A stretch of DNA of 64,000 nt, taken from positions 1 through 64,000 of the forward strand of contig JAEUSB010000053.1 of assembly GCA_016788865.1 (NCBI GenBank), read 5' to 3'. Under the pieces are notes generated by a model. That model ran no database searches and was not told the DNA's origin. It was given only the letters and a program-made list of their open reading frames with translations. This document shows, piece after piece, positions 59,546-64,000 of this stretch. Source of the stretch: Leptospirales bacterium. Its GTDB lineage: Bacteria; Spirochaetota; Leptospiria; Leptospirales; Leptonemataceae. The position numbers were made by a program, and so were the translations under genes. How positions within the stretch are numbered: the first letter of the stretch is position 1; the number at the start of each line of letters is the position of its first letter.

Positions 59546-60766
59546 GTGAACCCATCTGTACTACACCTGAACGCCGCGCGCAGCTGGCGTGGTGGCGAAC
59601 AACAAACCCTGTATCTCGCACAGGGTCTTGTGCGGTTCGGGGTAAAGCAGGCGATTGTTGGAAGACCGGGCTCGGCACTCGAAGAGCGCGCAAAACAGGC
59701 AGGCATCGAGTTTATCCCAATGCGCATTGGCAGTGAGCTGGATCTGATCTCTGCCGGGCGGGTCCGGGACCTGGCACGGAGTCGCGGCTTCAGGATTCTT
59801 CATGCGCACACTGCTCATATGCACTCAATCGGTCTACTGGCTCGAATGCGTGCCCGCGACCTGCGGCTCGTCGTTAGCCGACGGGTCGACTTTCACGTCC
59901 GTGGCCTGTCCATACTGAAATACAAGAACGGCTGGGTGGATCAGTTTATTGCAATTTCGAATAACGTTCGAAATATTCTGATTCAGGACGGCGTTCCGGC
60001 TGAGAAAATCAGTCTTGCGTTTTCGGGGATAGACCTGTCGCGTTACAAAAAACTGACTGGCGGTCCGGCCATTCGGCGGGAGTTTCAATTGGGAAAACGA
60101 CTCCTGATCGGAAATGTGGGTGCCCTCGTTGACCACAAAGATCAGCGCACCCTCATACGCGCCTATGGCCTTTTACCAGCGCCTGGAACAAGAATCAAAT
60201 ATGGAAGCAAGACAGTAAGAATGCCGGAAACCGTGCTCATGCTAGTAGGGGATGGAGATCGGGCCGAGGAATACAGTAAACTCGCAGCTTCATTGCCCGA
60301 TGTGTCCGTGACGATTCGACCTGAAACGGGGCTCGCAATCCCATCCGTCGAAGGAGTGAATCCGGAATCTCCCGGTGGAGCGAAGAAGAAATCAGAGTCA
60401 GGGAAGCGTATTATTTTCACTGGTTTTCGCGCGGATGTTCTGAGCTTCTTTGCGGCCTTTGACATTCTTGGAATGAGTTCAAAAGAGGAAGGGCTCGGCA
60501 CATCCGTGCTTGAGGCCATGGCCTGCGGATTGCCTGTCGCGGCCACGGATGGTGGTGGATTGCCTGAAATGATAGACTCAAATCGTGGTGGGTTTGTAAC
60601 ACCCGCTCAGGATGCTCAGGCATTGGCCAGATCCCTGGAGACTCTGGCAATCGATGCGGCTATGCGACGTAGATTTTCTGCCTACAACAAGAAGAGAGTC
60701 AAAGATTTCAGTGTTGAAGAGACCGTGAAGGGTACCTTGAAAGTGTACCGCGAGGTGCTTTCGTGA
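59546..60766 (+). CDS. GT4-type glycosyltransferase
   Basis: A 406-residue GT-B glycosyltransferase. The N-terminal domain has LHLNAARSWRGGEQQTLYLAQGL and ILHAHTAHMHSIGLLARM. The C-terminal domain has LIGNVGALVDHKDQRTLIRAY, then IFTGFRADVLSFFAAFDILGMSSKEEGLGTSVLEAMACGLPVAATDGGGLPEMI (the E-x7-E motif). It likely builds a lipopolysaccharide or glycolipid. I chose the GTG at 59546, two bases after the kinase stop, because it places the N-terminal strand correctly. Its stop overlaps the next gene in a GTGA. Confidence 0.88.
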   Translation: MNPSVLHLNAARSWRGGEQQTLYLAQGLVRFGVKQAIVGRPGSALEERAKQAGIEFIPMRIGSELDLISAGRVRDLARSRGFRILHAHTAHMHSIGLLARMRARDLRLVVSRRVDFHVRGLSILKYKNGWVDQFIAISNNVRNILIQDGVPAEKISLAFSGIDLSRYKKLTGGPAIRREFQLGKRLLIGNVGALVDHKDQRTLIRAYGLLPAPGTRIKYGSKTVRMPETVLMLVGDGDRAEEYSKLAASLPDVSVTIRPETGLAIPSVEGVNPESPGGAKKKSESGKRIIFTGFRADVLSFFAAFDILGMSSKEEGLGTSVLEAMACGLPVAATDGGGLPEMIDSNRGGFVTPAQDAQALARSLETLAIDAAMRRRFSAYNKKRVKDFSVEETVKGTLKVYREVLS

Positions 60767-61863
60767 AATTCACAGATATCTTTCGACGGGTGGAAAGCCG
60801 AGTTCGCGAAGCACGCGATCGCATGACAGAAAAGAGCCGGGAAGCCGGGGATCGGATGAAGAGCGTAATCGATTCATTCAGCGATGAATGGATGGAAGCT
60901 GCCTTTCGCCGCTACCGCGAAATGCAGGCTCCGAGTCCGGATCAGATGCCAGTCGACTTCCGACTGCGCGAGTCCAGTCTACCACGACGCATCTACGAAA
61001 AGATGTATCCAGTAAGCCACGTGTTGCGCCTCAACTGGAAACACAACCAACCGTTCCTCGAAGATTTCATGCCGATCTCCCCGGACACTTATACCGGCCG
61101 GGGGTCGTACAAGTTTGTGTACTCGCTGCCATGGAGAATGGTACTTAAGATTTCAAAAGAGATTTTGCCGTCAGATCCTATCATCGGGTCAACGTTCCGT
61201 CAGGTAGCTGCAAACAAGGATCAGTTCTTGAGTGAAGAAGAACTGGAATTGCTCACGCATCTTACTGCTGGCAAACGCGGGGGCGCCCGCGAGCGGCTCC
61301 GCTTCAAGTTTTATCGACTGGGTATGGAGCGTTTTCACTACTGGAAAGTGCGCGAGGCATTGCCGGATCTGGTTCTCCCGACGCGCTTTTTCATGGGCGT
61401 GAGGTATCGCAGACGTTTCTTCACTGGCAATCACACCGAGAAGATTACGCCCATGGACAGCCAGATCATGCTTCTGGGGCGGCATCTAAAGGAATTTGCG
61501 CGTGCGGTTCGCCCATCAGACCAGTCAAATCTGGCGAGAGCCCTTTCCCCGAGGTATGATTTTACTTTCGATGGTGAAAGATTTGGCAGAATCAAGAAGA
61601 AGATTCTGTTAAAGATTACGGATGATTTCAGACGACTGATCCGCTTTACCCAGGATCTGGCAGTCCGAGAAAAACTGATCTATGACATCCATACAGAAAA
61701 CATCATTATTACTCTGCCCGAGTTTGAGCTAAAAATTTTTGACTTCCATATCTTTGATCAGCATCTGTATACAGGCGCGGCTGATTTTGATAGGCCCGAA
61801 CGCGAACATATCGAGGTTATCGAAAAGTTCATTGAGTCGCTGTCGCTTTCAAACGGCGAATAA
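60763..61863 (+). CDS. Divergent kinase-fold protein, possibly LPS-core-modifying
   Basis: A 366-residue cytoplasmic protein starting at GTG in a GTGA overlap. The first 55 residues are highly charged helix. A kinase-like arrangement follows: a Gly loop GRGSYKFVY near residue 111, a Lys in WRMVLKIS (about 128), a catalytic-loop-like YDIHTENIIIT (Asp-x-His-x-x-Asn, about 306-316) and a metal-binding IFDFHIFD (about 324-331), all in the right order. This recalls LPS heptose/KDO kinases or RIO-type folds. It is coupled to a glycosyltransferase. The kinase call is inference from motif order; no family name is certain. Confidence 0.65.
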   Translation: MKFTDIFRRVESRVREARDRMTEKSREAGDRMKSVIDSFSDEWMEAAFRRYREMQAPSPDQMPVDFRLRESSLPRRIYEKMYPVSHVLRLNWKHNQPFLEDFMPISPDTYTGRGSYKFVYSLPWRMVLKISKEILPSDPIIGSTFRQVAANKDQFLSEEELELLTHLTAGKRGGARERLRFKFYRLGMERFHYWKVREALPDLVLPTRFFMGVRYRRRFFTGNHTEKITPMDSQIMLLGRHLKEFARAVRPSDQSNLARALSPRYDFTFDGERFGRIKKKILLKITDDFRRLIRFTQDLAVREKLIYDIHTENIIITLPEFELKIFDFHIFDQHLYTGAADFDRPEREHIEVIEKFIESLSLSNGE

Positions 61864-61875
61864 CGGACGATCAAT

Positions 61876-64000
61876 TCAAGGCTTGTGGATCTCTTGCAGA
61901 GACTTTACGCTGAATTTCTGATTGCGCATCTGCTTTAGGCCGCGAACGAACGCCCGCACGCCTGGCACGGTTGTAATACAGAGAATACCATTACGGATTG
62001 CTTCCTGTCTGATGAGGAAAGCATCGTCGCGCGTGCTTTTTGAATAAGGAATGTTGATAATGAGTCCCAGTTTGCCGGAAGCAATTTCGTCGAGGGGATT
62101 TGGATGCTGGCCATCGCGCAGCTTGTGTAGCACAGACACTTCAATCCCCTTCTTCACAAGGAAATCCGCTGTCCCTTCCGTCGCAAAGAGTTTGTAGCCC
62201 ATTTCGCGTAAGATCTTGACTTCCGTTGCCAGTCTTTGCTTGGCAATATTATTCACGCTAATAAAAACGTTTCCGCTTTCGGGAATCTTTTCGCCTGCTC
62301 CGATCATGGCCTTCACATACGCTTCTTCAAATGTGGGTGCTAAACCCATCACTTCGCCCGTTGATTTCATTTCTGGTCCAAGAATGATGTCTGAACCGGG
62401 GAAACGGAAGAATGGAATGACAACTTCTTTTACTGCGGTGTACTTCGGTTTGCCTTCGCGAATATGATCCGGAACAACTTCCTTGATCGTCTTTCCCATC
62501 ATGATCTGTGTTGCTGCTTGCGCAAGCAGGAGACCAACGGCTTTACTTACGAAAGGCACAGTGCGGGAAGCTCGTGGATTGACTTCGATGATGTAGAGTT
62601 TGTCGCCCTGAATCGCCATCTGGATATTCAAGAGGCCGCGTACTCCAAGTTCCAGCGCAAGCTTACGAGTAGCTTCGCGGATTTGATTGAGCATGCTTTC
62701 TGAAAGAGTTTGCGGTGGGATTACGCAGGCAGAATCACCGGAGTGCACGCCGGCTTCTTCGATATGTTGCAGAATGCCCGCTGTAAAAACATCTTTCCCG
62801 TCGCACAGTGCATCCACGTCCAATTCCTGTGCATCTTCAAGGAAGCGATCAATCAGAATTGGATGCTCCGGGTTTATGTTCTCGGCTGCTTTTACAAATT
62901 TCGAGAGGGATTCTTGATCATGGACGATTGCCATGGCGCGCCCGCCAAGTACGTAACTGGGCCGCACAAGCACGGGATAACCAATCTTGTCTGCCGCCAC
63001 TGCTGCCTCGTCAAGATTGAAGGCCATTCCATTGTCTGGTTGCAAGAGACCAAGCTTCTTGATCATCTCGCTGAAGCGATCTCTGTCCTCTGCGCGATCG
63101 ATTGCGTCTGGAGAGGTGCCCAGGATCTTAACACCCGCCGCTTCAAGTCCGCGCGCGAGTTTGAGAGGAGTCTGGCCGCCAAATTGAACGATTACACCTT
63201 CTGGCTTCTCAGTCTCGCATATGTGTAATACGTCTTCAAGGGTTAGCGGCTCGAAGTACAACTTGTCTGAGGTATCGTAATCCGTTGAAACAGTTTCCGG
63301 ATTGGAATTTACCATCACGGATTCGATACCCATTCCCTGCAATGCGTAGGATGCATGGCAGCAACAGTAGTCGAATTCAATGCCCTGACCGATTCGATTG
63401 GGTCCACCACCGAGAATGATTACCTTCTTCTTGTTGGTTGGGCTGGACTCGTCCATTTCTTCGTACGTTGAGTAAAGATATGGCGTGTGTGCCTCAAATT
63501 CGCCGGCGCAAGTGTCCACGCGACGATACACAGGTTTAAAGCCATGGCCCTTTCGCTGTTGTTTAATCGCGTCTTCCGCGGCCTTTAGTAGCTTAATAAT
63601 TTCCGTACGAATTTTGTGAATTGGTTCATTTGAATCAAGGTGTCTCTGGATCTCCTCGCGGACCGTGAGGTATCCAAGCTGGCGATCTGAGAAGCCAGCC
63701 TGCTTCATGCGATAGAACAGTTCACCATTTTCATTCGCTTTCCGATTTGCCGAGAATTCGTCTTCCATGTCCAGGAGTTCAACGATCTGATTCAGGAACC
63801 AGGGATCAATGGACGTCAGGCGATAGATATCTTCCACTTTGAACCCTGTTCCAGGTTCGGAGCGCTCCAATTGCAGAGCCAGTTTTACGTAGTAAATGCG
63901 TTCCGGATTTGGCCGACTCATGTTCTTGCTCAGAAAGTCTACAAGCGCCTGCTTACCCTTTGCCTTCAATTCCCGGATCTGGATGAGCTCGCTAAGATTT
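61876..64000 (-). CDS. carB: Carbamoyl-phosphate synthase large subunit, partial (5' end beyond the window)
   Basis: The C-terminal two-thirds of CarB, about 708 of a usual 1070 residues. The frame is open past the TTG at 63969 to the edge of the window, so the true start is outside. Seen are the oligomerisation domain, the second ATP-grasp half (KKVIILGGGPNRIGQGIEFDYCCCHASYAL, MVNSNPETVSTDYDTSDKLYFEPLTLEDV, FPVLVRPSYVLGGRAM-type segment, LYIIEVNPRASRTVPFVSKA) and the C-terminal MGS-like allosteric domain. It supplies carbamoyl phosphate for PyrB and arginine synthesis. Confidence 0.95.
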   Translation of the reverse strand, partial: NLSELIQIRELKAKGKQALVDFLSKNMSRPNPERIYYVKLALQLERSEPGTGFKVEDIYRLTSIDPWFLNQIVELLDMEDEFSANRKANENGELFYRMKQAGFSDRQLGYLTVREEIQRHLDSNEPIHKIRTEIIKLLKAAEDAIKQQRKGHGFKPVYRRVDTCAGEFEAHTPYLYSTYEEMDESSPTNKKKVIILGGGPNRIGQGIEFDYCCCHASYALQGMGIESVMVNSNPETVSTDYDTSDKLYFEPLTLEDVLHICETEKPEGVIVQFGGQTPLKLARGLEAAGVKILGTSPDAIDRAEDRDRFSEMIKKLGLLQPDNGMAFNLDEAAVAADKIGYPVLVRPSYVLGGRAMAIVHDQESLSKFVKAAENINPEHPILIDRFLEDAQELDVDALCDGKDVFTAGILQHIEEAGVHSGDSACVIPPQTLSESMLNQIREATRKLALELGVRGLLNIQMAIQGDKLYIIEVNPRASRTVPFVSKAVGLLLAQAATQIMMGKTIKEVVPDHIREGKPKYTAVKEVVIPFFRFPGSDIILGPEMKSTGEVMGLAPTFEEAYVKAMIGAGEKIPESGNVFISVNNIAKQRLATEVKILREMGYKLFATEGTADFLVKKGIEVSVLHKLRDGQHPNPLDEIASGKLGLIINIPYSKSTRDDAFLIRQEAIRNGILCITTVPGVRAFVRGLKQMRNQKFSVKSLQEIHKP

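Overview
The window reads as a dense bacterial chromosome segment of roughly even base composition, most likely from a diderm spirochaete of the Leptospirales (relatives of Leptospira, Leptonema or Turneriella). This is inference. The support is a flagellar switch gene (fliM), a very large membrane-anchored coiled-coil protein of the spirochaete SpiroCoCo type, relaxed spirochaete-style lipoprotein signals, LolCE/LolD-type lipoprotein export genes, the gene order hrcA-grpE-dnaK-dnaJ behind a CIRCE operator, and many secreted TPR and conserved hypothetical proteins. I see no tRNA or rRNA gene, CRISPR array, insertion sequence, integrase or phage structural module. No gene-free stretch exceeds about 260 bases; the longest (44764-45020) lies between trxB and dnaA.

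Layout. 1-2.5 kb: the start of a small membrane protein running off the left edge, and a LolC/E-LolD-like ABC pair. 2.6-11.5 kb: clpC, a TPR protein, mtaB, a methyltransferase, and two envelope proteins with FN3-like or TPR architecture. 11.4-15.3 kb: an alkaline-phosphatase-superfamily enzyme and a chain of small secreted or unknown proteins ending in a tiny lipoprotein. 15.3-20.2 kb: an ECF sigma factor coupled to a FecR-domain membrane protein, then a ZU5-like lipoprotein and two tandem paralogous exported collar-domain proteins. This is the most system-like accessory block. 20.3-27.2 kb: an epimerase, the heat-shock operon hrcA-grpE-dnaK-dnaJ (with a hrcA promoter, a perfect CIRCE and an internal dnaK promoter) and a Gfo/Idh oxidoreductase.

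27.2-38.6 kb: a helical-repeat protein, a Cys-rich protein, miaB, fliM, several unknown proteins, a large protein with a degenerate cyclic-nucleotide-binding fold, and a YggS-type PLP protein. 38.7-45.9 kb: sppA, a polytopic membrane protein, surE and a TPR gene in one overlapping operon, then pyrB, a MORN-like exported protein, a dnaA not followed by dnaN, and trxB. 46-50.8 kb: a peroxiredoxin with a histone-H1-like lysine-rich tail, pepA, a DUF1858-type redox protein with a full-length anti-16S ribosome binding site, a 6-pyruvoyl-tetrahydropterin synthase homologue lacking the usual Cys, and a GT-C-like membrane protein. 50.9-64 kb: the SpiroCoCo-like protein, a methyltransferase, recX, Nudix, an unknown protein, an LtaS/MdoB-like transferase, a PfkB kinase, a GT4 glycosyltransferase, a divergent kinase-fold protein, and carB running off the right edge.

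Genes are packed tightly. Many co-directional neighbours share ATGA, TGATG or TTGA/GTGA overlaps, which suggests translational coupling. Three convergent pairs overlap at their 3' ends. Identification rests on reading the sequence only; no database search was run.
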